Source: Dysidea avara (lineage: Eukaryota > Porifera > Demospongiae > Dictyoceratida > Dysideidae). From it: DNA of 64,000 nucleotides. The notes under the pieces are model-generated. The model did not search any database. It was not told the DNA's origin and worked only from the letters and a program-made list of their open reading frames with translations. The first letter of the stretch is position 1, and each line of letters begins with the position of its first letter. Positions 48,521 to 59,839 of this stretch are shown here, piece after piece. Made by a program: the position numbers and the translations under genes. The DNA is taken from the NCBI RefSeq assembly GCF_963678975.1, contig NC_089275.1, forward strand, positions 11,563,682-11,627,681. The letters are read 5' to 3'.

Positions 48521-49249
48521 TCAGTCTATTTAGTGTCCATAATTCAGTGAATATTTATCAGATTTTGGACCAGACTTGATACGTGAATTCACCTCAAAAC
48601 TGCATCCTAAAGTATGCCAAATTTCACAGCAAATGAGATGTGCATTCATATTTTATGCAAAGAAAAATTAAGCCCCTAGATAAGTAAATGAATCTAAATT
48701 TATGGAGGACTTGGATTTCATGAACACATAAGCTGCTTACATACAGTGTAGCATGTGTACAGTATTATATTAAATTATTGGCAGATATGTAGTGTACCAT
48801 AGTATGTGTATATCTCTCTGTGAGGGTGGAGGTGAGGGAGACTCTCCATTTATGTGATGTCATTACAAGGATTATAGTGATGATGGATTCTTGTCTAACT
48901 TATCATGAATTTTGCACACTGTATGAGTAAAATTTAGAGTTTGCAATGCAAACACAAGATGCATCATTTCTGAAAGCCAATAATAGAAGTTATACAAGAG
49001 TAGCAATTCTGCTATTACTTTAATAGTGTAGCTGAATCAAAACAATATTGCTTGGTATTAATTCTTGTGTTAGGATGTATTAAACTCCATTCCACACCTT
49101 AACATTATTCATTAATTAGAAATTACTAATGAGGTCAATACAGTTTTCACAAATTTCAACCTATCATGTGTACATACAGTAAATAAAATAGCTTACAAAA
49201 ATAATATGGTGATTATTAATAGCTGGTAGTGTCAGACAAAATGGCTCTA
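48521..49249. other. 3' flank of protease pseudogene E
   Basis: The part nearest E (about 49070-49240) is an inverted, diverged copy of the protease B 3' flank. The rest is unassigned non-coding DNA. Confidence 0.45.
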
Positions 49250-49905
49250 TCAGTTGTTAATGGTTGGTATAAAACTCTTCACAATCAATAAAAGACAAAA
49301 CTCCTAAGTACAGCAAACGGTTACGTGTAAGCTGATAGCAACAACTAATCCCTCACAGGTTCAAATGCCTTACAGAATCTGACTCTGCCTCTGGATAAGT
49401 AAGTTCTTAACATGTTTCTGTATTGGTTATATGTAGGCACTTTTCCATAGCACTCTGAGACGTTCCTACTCAGAATCTTAGACATTTACTACATTCATCT
49501 CCTTTACAAGCTGTAGAGTTGTAGCAGGGGGTGTTAGGGATACATATGTCACTATACTGAGAATGTTGTTGCCTGGAGCAGACATGTCTACACATGACCC
49601 CAAATTGGTGGATTGATCTCTCCCATCAAATTCACCCATCAATGTATTATCATTCATGTCAGTAGCACCTGCATTGATAACACCATCATAACCTGCTGGA
49701 TAAACTTTACAGGAGTCATAATTTACATTCCTAAATATAGCACAATCCATGGTTCCAGCAGCAGCTGTGAGTATTACACCATCAGCTATTAATACTTTTA
49801 CAAATTTGCTTACACTCTACATTTTGTTAGTTCCAGCAAGAGACACATTAACGATTGCTTGGGTTCCATTTCTGCTTTTTCTATGTTCACATATACATCT
49901 ATGAA
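49250..49905 (-). pseudogene. Protease pseudogene E (B-like)
   Basis: Starts at codons matching CVREHRKSRNGT of protease B (about 49900) and runs to its 3' end. Recognisable pieces are NYDSCKVYPAGYDGVINAG, GEFDGRDQSTNLGSCVD and the C-terminal RVRFCKAFE-type block. There is a frame change near 49520. About 40 bases around the nucleophile serine and the following helix are deleted, so the catalytic Ser environment is destroyed. The prodomain, Asp and His regions are absent. Confidence 0.85.
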
Positions 49906-50409
49906 AAAAAGCACGAAATTTGTCCCTTGAAAAAATACTATACAGTATTTTTTACATTAGTATGTACTACAGCAAGATACGCAGGGCTGCCAAGAGAGGG
50001 AAACAGCTGGGGAAATTTGCTTCTGGCCCCAGGTACCGGACAGTGCTAAAATGGTGTATTTCACAAATACTGTAGGCCCCAATTTCCTATACTGCCACGG
50101 GCTCCCTACAGTCTCTAGGTGGCCCTGAAGATACGGTAATACAGCATGTAGCCAAAGAACATAAAATTAATGTGCTATTTATTAACATACAAGAAATTTG
50201 AAAGTTTGATATTATAGCATGCAAAGGGTCAGAATCTTGACATCATCCACATTGTTGAAAGCAAGGAGACTTTTACCAACCTGTGAGTTGATCCCTTGAC
50301 AACTAGTTTGCATTCTAGATAAGTGCCTAAGGAGTCATGTATGTATGAATGAATCATTGTGTGAATATATGTATTTACTATGTATGTAATATGAATGTAT
50401 GTGTATGAC
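49906..50409. other. Intergenic with a GC-richer repeat tail
   Basis: About 49985-50110 is GC-richer (GGCTGCCAAGAGAGGGAAAC, then GGCCCCAGGTACCGGACAG) and looks like part of an interspersed element of the kind seen at 59840-60243, in opposite sense. Bases 50330-50410 are a TATGTATG-rich simple stretch. Confidence 0.35.
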
Positions 50410-50800
50410 ACATGTCAGTGGTTATAGATATCCACCAAAATAATATAGTCATGTTATTTAGTCTGAACATGTGCTTGTTTTGGGTATGTTTAATATGTGC
50501 AATTTTTCAATGTAAACAATTCTTGCACATAATATTAAATGTGAGCAAACATACAGTCACCTTAATGTTATGTAAACAAGAAAATATTGTAAACAAGTGA
50601 CTTTGCAGAAATTATATATGTTTGCTCCAGCCAAAACAGAAGATAGAACTAAAGCTTGCTAAACACTTAGTGCAACAAGACTTGCTAGTATAGCACTACA
50701 TCACTACATACTTGATCATGAAAAGTTTCATAACTTGCATAACTTAGTGGAGGGCCACCAGTCCGTTGTATTCTTGTCACAAAGTGACAAAAATATCAGT
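50410..50800 (+). repeat. Dispersed repeat, third copy
   Basis: Matches 21510-21920 (same strand) and 14980-15250 (inverted): GTGGTTATAGATATC, CTGAACATGTGCTT, AGTGACTTTGCAG, TTTGCTCCAGCCAAAACAGA. Confidence 0.6.
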
Positions 50801-51150
50801 GATTATAAATAAATGTTTTATCTTAGTAGCCAGCTATCTAAAAATGCCAGCTATCTAAATTTGCCACAAATTTCTAATTTAAAACTCCATGTCTGTCCAT
50901 TGCAGCTACCTATCTAAAATGGTCATAAAAAGCCCAAAGAAAACTAGTTTAAACAAGTTCCACAGTAGTTCACTTTACTATATGGTAATACCCACTGTCT
51001 ACAACACCATTCTGAAAGGTTCAGTTATCTAGCCGGTATAACTAACCACCTTGGAACTAAAAGTAGTAACAATACAGCCTTACTATATGAAATATGTCCA
51101 AGTAATGCATGGCATGGGGTCAACATGCAGGCTCTCTCTATATTATATAT

Positions 51151-51676
51151 ACAGTGTTGGGCAAGTTACTTTGTAAAAGTAACTAGTTACATATTACATA
51201 TTACTTGCAACAGAACTATTTAGTTACAGTTACATATTACCCATAAAATAAAGTAACTGTAATAATATTACATATTATATTACTTTGTGTCCACAGCCTT
51301 AAGCTGTCACGTGTGAAACTACCACCTTATCACGTGACCTGATTGCGTTGTTGGACAATGTGCAAATCTTGGTTATAAGTAAGAAGCTAGTGAATAAGCT
51401 TCATTCAGTAGGCCTCGTTACTTCGTTGTGGTTAGGCGTTACTCAGAGGATTACTAACGAGATTAGTAACTTCGTTACTTTTAATAATAATATTACGTCA
51501 TATTAGACTCGTTACAGTAATTATATTACTTAGGTAACGCGTTACGTTTGTAAGTAAAGTATCTTGCGTTATATTACCTGTTTTCATAGCGTATTTCGTT
51601 ATATTACTTTGTTACCACAAAAGTAATAATATTACGTAACACGTTACATAAGTAGCGCGTTACTCCCAACACTGTA
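51151..51676. mobile_element. Foldback MITE with ACAGTGTTGGG ends
   Basis: Terminal inverted repeats ACAGTGTTGGGCAAGTTAC and GTTACTCCCAACACTGT, embedded in TATATA on both sides, which suggests a TA-type target. The interior is rich in AGTTACATATTAC and CGTTACGT repeats, typical of the widespread animal MITEs with GTAACT-rich bodies. No coding capacity. Confidence 0.8.
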
Positions 51677-51829
51677 TATATATTGAATAAGGTTTAAGAG
51701 GTGACTTCTAAATAAGGTTTACTGTATGTGATCATAATTAGACATTTCTTCTTTGTGGCATTTTGATCCAACTGTCTTGTAAAAAGCGATGCATGTAAAC
51801 ATACTCTATGTAATACATTTGCTACAACT

Positions 51830-52339
51830 ATACTGTAACATCTACTGGTATTAGTACCATTAGTTGATGTGCTGATCCCCAAAGTTCAGAGTCATGGTGG
51901 GGGTGATCAGGTGGTATTCTTGGGATAAATGTATGAACTGCAAAATGAGCACAGCAAGATATAGTTACATTAGATTTTTTAACACAAGACATTATACAAT
52001 ATATAGATAATAGACTAGTATTATTTACAGTACTCTATACATGCATGTATTTTCATTGCATATCAGCTTTAGGAACAATAGCTAAAGTAGAGACAACTAT
52101 ACATGTATAGGAACAAGCAATAGTGTACTCTAAAGTAACTACATATTACATCAAGGAAATCAAACTGTTTCTAATTAGTAGTGTGTAGCTACTGTATTTC
52201 ATGTGTAATTTGTGTGCCTTCAGCAAGTTCAACACACATGATCGTTATTCTATAAAATAATGAGGAATTAGCAGCAAACAAAGTAGATGTACCTACTTGT
52301 ACAATATTGTTACTGCTTGTTTTACCTTAGCTTGTTACC
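51830..52339. repeat. Inverted duplicate of 13600-14650
   Basis: Non-coding DNA whose blocks match, inverted, the region upstream of pseudogene G0. Together with 52340-52485 it forms a continuous inverted duplication. Confidence 0.6.
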
Positions 52340-52485
52340 TATATGTGTGTAAAGTGTCATCACTGTTACAAGCAGAGCAACTTGTTGAAAAAAACTCTAC
52401 CGAAATAAACTACACAGTTTTGGCTGATATGTACACCTGTGCAGTAAACTAATCCTCCATAGCACAAAATTTGATTATCCTACTG
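52340..52485 (+). pseudogene. Membrane-protein gene fragment
   Basis: Codes for VCKVSSLLQAEQLVEKN and, with changes, NYTVLADMYTC and KFDYPT, matching G2 residues around 685-740 just N-terminal to the Cys-rich linker. Both sides lack further family similarity. It starts at the same place as pseudogene G0. Confidence 0.8.
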
Positions 52486-53431
52486 GCTATCAAGAGCCCA
52501 AGCCCATGGTCAGTTTTCCTTTTCCCATGCAAAGTATGTGTATATATAGATATTTAAGTGTCAGTGTTTATTTGTTAAGTGTGTTGCATACACTGTGTAG
52601 CTTAGGTATAAATGTAACTGCAGAAGTGTTTGTAAAGTGGTGTTATGTACATGCATTTTGTAGCTTTATGGAAATGTTGTGTGGTTAGATTAGGTCAATA
52701 GAGCTATGTAGATGTGGTGGTAGGTGGTGTGTATAGCTAGGAAGACTATAATAGTCATGCTGTGTTTCTACATGTGTCCTCATATATGAAAAGTGGTGAT
52801 CACACCGACTCTTAAACCTGCCAAATGCACACCTGATACAACACCAATTAGCAAGTCAATCATGTCACTGAATGTTATTGGTTACTGTTTATTGGATGTA
52901 CACATATAACATGTCATGTTATTGTAAACCCTGCCCTGTGTGTTACATATGTTCTAAGTCTGAAGAATGGAAAGTATAAATGTTTGCATACTGGTCTAGA
53001 CCTAAGCCATGAATGGACAGCTACATCAGTTGTATATTTGTAATGTCCAATGTTATCTGGTCTGCTATCAATATGCAGGAAGTCTTTTGGGAAACCAGTC
53101 TGTGATGAAATTTTTATAATTACATTCTTTCACTGTATGCACTCATTGATAGGTGGAGAAATATTATAAAGACAACTTCTTTTCAGTCATGTTTATTAGA
53201 CATGCTCTAGCACATCTGTAATTTTTTTCTGGCTGTATTACCCACTTGTCCTTGACAACAATCAATATATTGTCATAAATTTTGTTATAGTACACAGTGA
53301 TCACTTATAGTCCGCTATCTGTGTCGAAGTACTTTACATGTGTGCATTAAGTGGCACTGAATGTAATGGAAGATTGAGGGAAGCCATGAGAAATCTTTCC
53401 TGGTGAAGCCATGTACCTGATTGCTCAAATC
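52486..53431. other. Upstream region of protease F with a half foldback
   Basis: About 52876-53095 is a half copy of the 10742-11262 foldback (TTATTGGATGTACACATA, TCTAGACCTAAGCCATG). The rest is non-coding. A 60-codon frame at 52506-52688 has no recognisable domain. Confidence 0.5.
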
Positions 53432-53440
53432 TATAAAAAG
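53432..53440 (+). promoter_or_regulatory. TATA box of protease F
   Basis: TATAAAAAGGACTTGGTGG, about 165 bases before the ATG. The TATA box with its downstream GGACTTGGTGGAC string is shared with protease A. Confidence 0.6.
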
Positions 53441-53605
53441 GACTTGGTGGACAGCAGTCTACATCAAAAATTACTGTAGATCATACTGATAAAGTATTTC
53501 TACAGTACCTCCGTAGAGTAAGCGCTTCCTGATATTGAGGGTGTATGATATACTTGCTTATGAATAGATCAGAAATAGCTGGTGCTTTTTATTTACCGTT
53601 CAACA

Positions 53606-55422
53606 ATGGGATATTGTCATTGTTTAATTGTTATATTGTTCGTGGGATGCGTAGTATTCCAAGATGCTTCTGGTGTGGCAAGTGTTACAAAATCTCCAGA
53701 TGAAAGTTTGCGTGACCCAGGAACTTACATTGTCTACTTTAAGAAGAATGCTAAGAAAGCTCAGTTAAACCACTTTGTTACAGAGTTGATCAAAACATCT
53801 GAGGAAACAGAGAATTTTGAAGTAGAGATAATTTCAAAATTTTTTAGCATTAAAGCTTTGTCTGCAAGGTTGTCAGAACAAGCAATAAATTGGGTAAGGT
53901 TTATTTCATAAATGTGACCGGGCCTGCAAACACAGGATATGTGGGCACAGAATACACCCTGTCACACTACATGTTATATCTTAGTGTTGGAGTAGAATAA
54001 ATTGCATTGAATAACTTGCAATTAAACGCTTCCTAAGAGCTGAAAATTGCATTGCCATAGCATAATGGTATAAAACGTTATGAGTGACTGAAGTTTGAAA
54101 AGCGTGCAGAAATCATCTGCCTGCATGCCCTATTTCTATAGGCCCAGTCACTAATTGTGATTCTATTAAGAAATAGTATAATATCAGCATTTGCAAATGA
54201 TTTAGTAACACACATATAACATTGAAACACATGATTTGATACACTCATGGATTCATGTGACAATTAATGTTATGTCCATATACAGATTACACTTAATGAA
54301 TTGGTCATGGAGGTTAGGGAGAATGAATACATTTTATCTGGCTTCCAAAATAGCAATATGACATCTCTTCCAGCAACACCAGGATGGCACTTGGATAGAT
54401 TAGATCAACAGACACTGCCACTAGATCAGAAATACACTGCTAGCCAATACACTGGGAATTCAGTCGATGCATATGTACTGGACACTGGTATTCACTATAA
54501 TCACAGTGTGTTCAACGGTAGAGCTCACTATCCAGGCTGTGATCCAATTGACAAGTTAGAAAATGATACACGTAAGGGTGAAGACTGCTATGGTCATGGA
54601 ACTCATGTAGCTGGTCTTGTTGGTGGAAATGGTACTGGACTAGCCACTAGTGTGATGTTGTTTTCTGTAAGAGTAGCAAACTGTGGAGGCAGCGCTTCCC
54701 TAGCATCTCTCATTGATGGACTGATGTGTGTCCTTCAGCATAGGAAAAGAAGAAATGGAACACGTGCAATTGTTAATCTTTCTATTGCTGGTACTGGCAA
54801 CGTACCAAGTCTTTTTGATGCTGTTTGGAAAGTACTAGAAAATGACATACCAATTATTGCTTCTGCTGGAAATGGACATTCTGCATTGAATTTTGATGCC
54901 TGCAAGGTTGTACCAGCTGGTTACAAGGGTGTTGTCACAGTAGGTGCCACTGACATGGATGATAATGCATTGTTTGGTGAATTTGATAATAGGGCAGCAA
55001 CTGTCGATTTAGGATCATGTGTGGATGTGTTTGCTCCTGGTTACAACATTCTCAGCAGCGACATCTGTACAATTAGCAGCAACACCTGCTACAGGCCTAG
55101 TTCTGGTGATTTTGAAACTGTTATGCCTCGAGCTGAATGTAGCAAGACATGCCAAAGATTTCGAACAGGAACTTCTCAAAGCACTGCAATAGTCACCGGA
55201 GCTGTTTCCCTATTATTGGAAAAGTGTCCATCTCTTAACCGTAAACAGATTCCAAACATTGTTCGAACTTCTCTATCTAAAGGCAGAGTGCGATTTTGTA
55301 AGGCATTTGAACTATTGAGTCAATTTCCTCAATTATTACCAGTCAATGATGTTGTTGCCTCTTCACCCAATCGTCTATTATACATAGGAGATTTGCCTTC
55401 TTTTAATTGCAGTATGCCATGA
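53606..55422 (+). CDS. Secreted proteinase K-like subtilase F (S8), two exons
   Basis: Predicted 474-residue secreted serine protease. Exon 1 is 53606-53893, exon 2 is 54286-55422, with a phase-0 intron (GTAAGG and TACAG). The ATG at 53606 begins MGYCHCLIVILFVGC, a signal peptide; an I9-type prodomain follows (RDPGTYIVYFKKN). Asp about 162 (YVLDTGIHY), His about 200 (YGHGTHVAGLVGG), oxyanion ASAGNGHS, Ser about 393 (TGTSQSTA). The C-terminal end RLLYIGDLPSFNC is shared with A. The intron is 392 bases against about 170 in A and B, because a 238-base MITE lies in it. Protease D is the nearest paralogue. The broken membrane-protein gene G3 lies downstream on the same strand. Confidence 0.92.
53914..54151. 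mobile_element. MITE inside the intron of protease F
   Basis: Terminal inverted repeats GTGACCGGGCCTGCAAACAC and TATAGGCCCAGTCAC, same family as 24564-24804. Without it the intron would be about 154 bases, close to the sister genes. Confidence 0.85.
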
Positions 55423-57753
55423 TCATTAATCACACATCTCAATCAATCATTGAAATTGAACTTTATATAAAGTACTGCATATTTTGTATGCTTTATATAC
55501 CCTGCAGGCTTAAGTTGCATTTGTTTCTAATGTTTATCAATCATAATTCATTATGTTACAGTATCAGCATTTATTTAAATTATGCATGCCAATGATGCCA
55601 TCATGCAAATGCGTACCTCTAATAAGACAATGCTTCATGGGTATGGATATATGTTAGCACCATAAGCATTGCATGTAATAATGCAATGAAAATCTTTATG
55701 CATGACTGATAAAATTGAGGGTGCTGCTATCCAATGAAGGATTACATTAGAGATTTCTCACAGGTTCTTAGTAAGGTAGCACTTCTAATAAAGCAAGTAT
55801 GTTTGCATTTCAAAGATCTGAGATCCACTTTTCGAATAGAATAGGAAACATGTGTTTCGACTACACACAGTAAGGAAATGGTTTCTCATACTGAAAAACA
55901 TGTTAGTAACTAGTATATTTTACAGTAATGCTAATTATTTTTATTTATTTGTTAAGGCTTTACAGGACACCTGTAGCTGTCCTATAGCCTGTTTAATGTT
56001 GTTACAGAAAATATGGTTGAAAAGGTGGAGAAAGGAGAAAAAAATCCATGACTGGACCTGGGCAGCCTTGATATATGTTTCATAATGAATTCGAAGTAGG
56101 GATGCAAGCAATTAAAATTATTGAAACAAGAGATAATATGTGATTGATGATATTACCACACAGCTTGGTGCAAAAAGGTGCATGCTACCATAATTATTTT
56201 GCTCAATGGGATTTTCCCATGTAGCTATTATTTTTTCACTACTTTTTATCAGCTGAATCCCATTTGAATTTACAGTAATACATTTGAATGTTTTAGTGTG
56301 GCTATGATACAAGTACAATAAATTAGAATTCTATGACTGATGTGAAATGTCCATTAGTATACTGCAGGATACCTCCTTGTTTCATTATTAATTTTTTTAT
56401 TTCTATGAAAAAATTCATTATTTGTGTATACTTGTTATAGCTAATACCAGATTTTGGAAAGTCAGTTTTAATGTCACATTCGACAACTTGAATAGCCTGC
56501 AACTGACCAAAATAAGATGATCCAATCAGCATTACAGTGATCATGACCTTATACTTTCAATTAAAGCAAATTCTGTGAAATTATCCAATTATCCAACAGG
56601 TTCATATAGGTGTCCAAACAATACCACAGTGAATTATAAAAATAGTTAATACATGACACTGTGACTGATTTTCCAAAATAAGGTCACATTTTTTGTATAA
56701 AACATTAATAAAATAAGTTTTAAGTGTTGTATACACCATGCAAATGCATACATGTACAAGGGTGTATGGTCAAACAAGGGTACAAGTCAGAAAGGTTCAG
56801 TATGTGAGACACACATCATGTATTGATGTGATGAGGTGATGGCTATAGTTAAGATTTGTGACTGCTCTTTATTACAGTAACCATCTTTATATTTATACTC
56901 CAAAATTCTTTTCATGCAAACCCAGTTCCTTTTTGAAACTGAAATGGCTGCATTGGTGTATCAATGGTGGCTACGTCACTGTAAAATGTAGCTGATTACT
57001 GACATAGCCAATCATGCAATACTCTATCAATAATGTTCTCTCTATAGGATTACAAGCCTGTAATAATTTGCATGCTTGTGAAATTATAAACTTAAGATTA
57101 ATGGACAGGTTAATCAAACATTAGATCCATGTGTACAAAGAAAGTTATACTGTATCTATTATTATTATGAAGGTATACATTATGCTAAACCTATCGTGTA
57201 TTCATAATCACCACTGGTTTGTTCAACATGATATGGTGCACAATGATCTCCAATCAAGCGACCACTGTTCAACTACAACTATCTTCTCAAATACATTATG
57301 GCCGTGGATGAGTTCTGCTGCTTTATCAAGTATTTTCATATTTTCTTTTTATAGATTTTGTACGTACCTATACTGACTTGATTTATGTCCTTAAATTGGC
57401 ATACCTGCTGGTAGTCTAAACAATTCTATAAACCCTGCTGTTAAGTGTACTATTAAGTCAGCTGATCGCACATGAGGTTTGGCAAATGCGTGCCCCACAC
57501 GGTACTCCCATTAATCAATGACAGCTCTTGGAATTTTATATCATTGTGGTATTTATGATTTTGAGTAGGATTTCTGCCTTATCCATGCTGTTTGGAGGGT
57601 GAGTGAGAGGACACTGTGCTACTTCACATGCTCCATTATTAGAAATATGAAGTGTACATATGAAGCGTACCTTGTGTAGCATACTGTACGTTTGTGTGCA
57701 TCATGCAATGTATCGTAGTTGATCATCTCGATAATTAGATAACATACATGCAG
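55423..57753. repeat. Intergenic DNA inverted-duplicated at 33660-36305
   Basis: Colinear, inverted match to the DNA between D and G1 (for example ACAATGCTTCATGGGTATGG at 55628 and GCATACTGTACGTTTGTGTG at about 57680). Several short frames here are not conserved in the sister copy, so I call none. Confidence 0.75.
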
Positions 57754-58611
57754 CAGGGGCAGATCCAGGGGGGGGGGGGGGGGGGGCGCTTTGGGGGCTG
57801 AAGCCCCCCCCTCCTGGCTTTACTTGATCATTATGCTGAGTATTATAATGAAATTTTGTCTTAGCATAATTATATGATCACTAATAATACAAATACACAT
57901 AAAACCACCTTATAAACATCTTTCCAAGGTATTATCAGTGGATTTATGCTAAAGTTTATGCAACAAGGACCCGGATCAGCATTGGAGGTGTACAAAATCG
58001 AGATACTCTAATAGAGCAGTCTGCTAGCTACTCTAATAGAACATACACTGGAAGCATATAGGTTCTGTTAAGGAATTTTTCCAAATCTGCCTGCACCTAT
58101 ACATACAATGAAGTGCATTGGTCTGTTTAAAGGGCTTCATTCATCTACTTGTGTAGTTAATATGTATGGCAATACTTATTATAATTCAGGTACACAATTT
58201 CCATTGAAAATGCTCTCAGATTCAATCTTGTAATTTCAAAATTTCCCACTTTCAATATTATTAATCTAACATGCACCTATTCAGTGTTGTGCAATTGTGA
58301 GAGAGTGCATCATGTACTCGGTTGTCTGTACCTACCCAAACTTTTCCATGCTTCAGATAGCCATAATCTAAAGGCAGTATATAAAATATCTACAGGCAGA
58401 AAATATTATGAATTTTATGTGGAAATATCTCCAAATTGCAGTATTTTAGCATCTATTTTTCAAAAATTTCCTGGGGAGGCATGCCTCCAGACCCCCCTAG
58501 TTCCAGCATGCTTTGCTGCTGGGAAGTGTGCTTTGCACACCTCTACCCAAGAGATTAATACCTTGAGTTAGCCCCCCCCCCCCCCCTTTATAAATCCTAG
58601 ATCCGCCCCTG
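57754..58611. mobile_element. hAT-like non-autonomous element, ~858 bp
   Basis: Ends CAGGGGCAGATCCAGG and CCTAGATCCGCCCCTG, followed inward by runs of G and C, and an internal GGGGAGGCATGCCTCCAGAC block. This is the style of widespread animal hAT elements. TGCAG flanks both sides (57749-57753 and 58612-58616). The paralogous site upstream of G1 (about 33675-33690, minus strand) is empty, which defines both ends. Confidence 0.85.
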
Positions 58612-58690
58612 TGCAGGGACAAAATCATAGCATACACCTGCAGTATCACTTTCATGACCAAAAAATTAAAAATATTTTTTCAGATCCATC

Positions 58691-59838
58691 ATGTATCCAC
58701 GTGCACTTCTGCTACTATCATCACTACTTCACATTGCAACTGGTAGAGTGTACAGTGTGACACCTGATGATCGCTACTATCCTAACACTACATGTCATCA
58801 TTGCCATAACCTACAACACTACCTGCTCAATACCAACAAATACTTCACCTCTAACACTCAACTACACTTCCTACCAGGACTACATCACCTTCACATTGAT
58901 CTCATCATACAAAATGTTCACAACATTTCACTCATTGGTAGTACAACTAATGATACAACACCAGACACAGCTATCCAGTGTAACTCATCAGTTGGTATTG
59001 TAATGACTAATATTACTAACTTGATAGTAACTAATATAACAGTCAGGAGCTGCTTGGGTAATGATTATAACAATGCTACAGTCTTGTTCAAGCAATGTAC
59101 AAATGTTCAACTGAGACATGTAGTGATAGAGAAGAGCCATAACTCATATGATATAGGTGGCATCAACATTTTGGGTGACTCACATTTCTCCTATATCACA
59201 AACAATGCCATAATAATTATTTACAATGACACTACAATGGATATGGAGGATCAAAGTTTTACAATGGACCACTATCAAAGCAGTGATGTTTACAAATGCT
59301 TTGAATATAAAGTAAATTTAAAACTCCTTCAATCAATTTACAGAGTAAGGATACATTTACTTAATTCAACATTTCAATGGCTCAAAGAAGACACAGCAAT
59401 ATCAATCGATTTCAAATGTTTTGGCATAAGCCAAAACATTGTGTTAGTTAAAAATTCTCCGACAATAACAGGCTTTCAATTCAAAACAGATTGGTAAATT
59501 TGCATCTCTACAAAAGACAACTAAGTGACAGTGTATGGCTTCAGAATTGCAAGTTCTTTAATAATCAGATGACACTATTAGAATCAGGAATTATTTATAT
59601 ATCAAAAGGTCCAAACTTCCACATAAGTCATTGCAATTTTCAATACAATAAAAATTCCTCAGCTCTGAAAAAGTTAGGAGATAACTTCAGGGTGAAGTAC
59701 GAAATTACAATTACCAATACAGTATTTGCGTCTTCTACACCAATTATTAACAAAGGCTTTTTGTACCTACAATCAACTAACTTGCACTTGCAAGGTCCAG
59801 TATTGCTCTACAATGTAAGCTATGTTGACAGTCTGATT
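58691..59838 (+). pseudogene. Broken membrane-protein gene G3 (N-terminal part)
   Basis: Closely matches G1 from its start (MYP, signal peptide, SVTPDDRYYPNTTCHHCHN) over about 380 residues. As in G1, the ATG follows a splice acceptor (TTTTTTCAG). Small deletions near 59455-59480 shift the frame after VLVKNS, ending the first frame at 59497; the G1-like frame resumes at about 59491 and runs to LLYNVSYVDSLIY. There the similarity stops at about 59838 and a retroelement tail follows. The Cys-rich, membrane and tail parts are absent from the rest of the window. Confidence 0.9.
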
Positions 59839-59839
59839 T

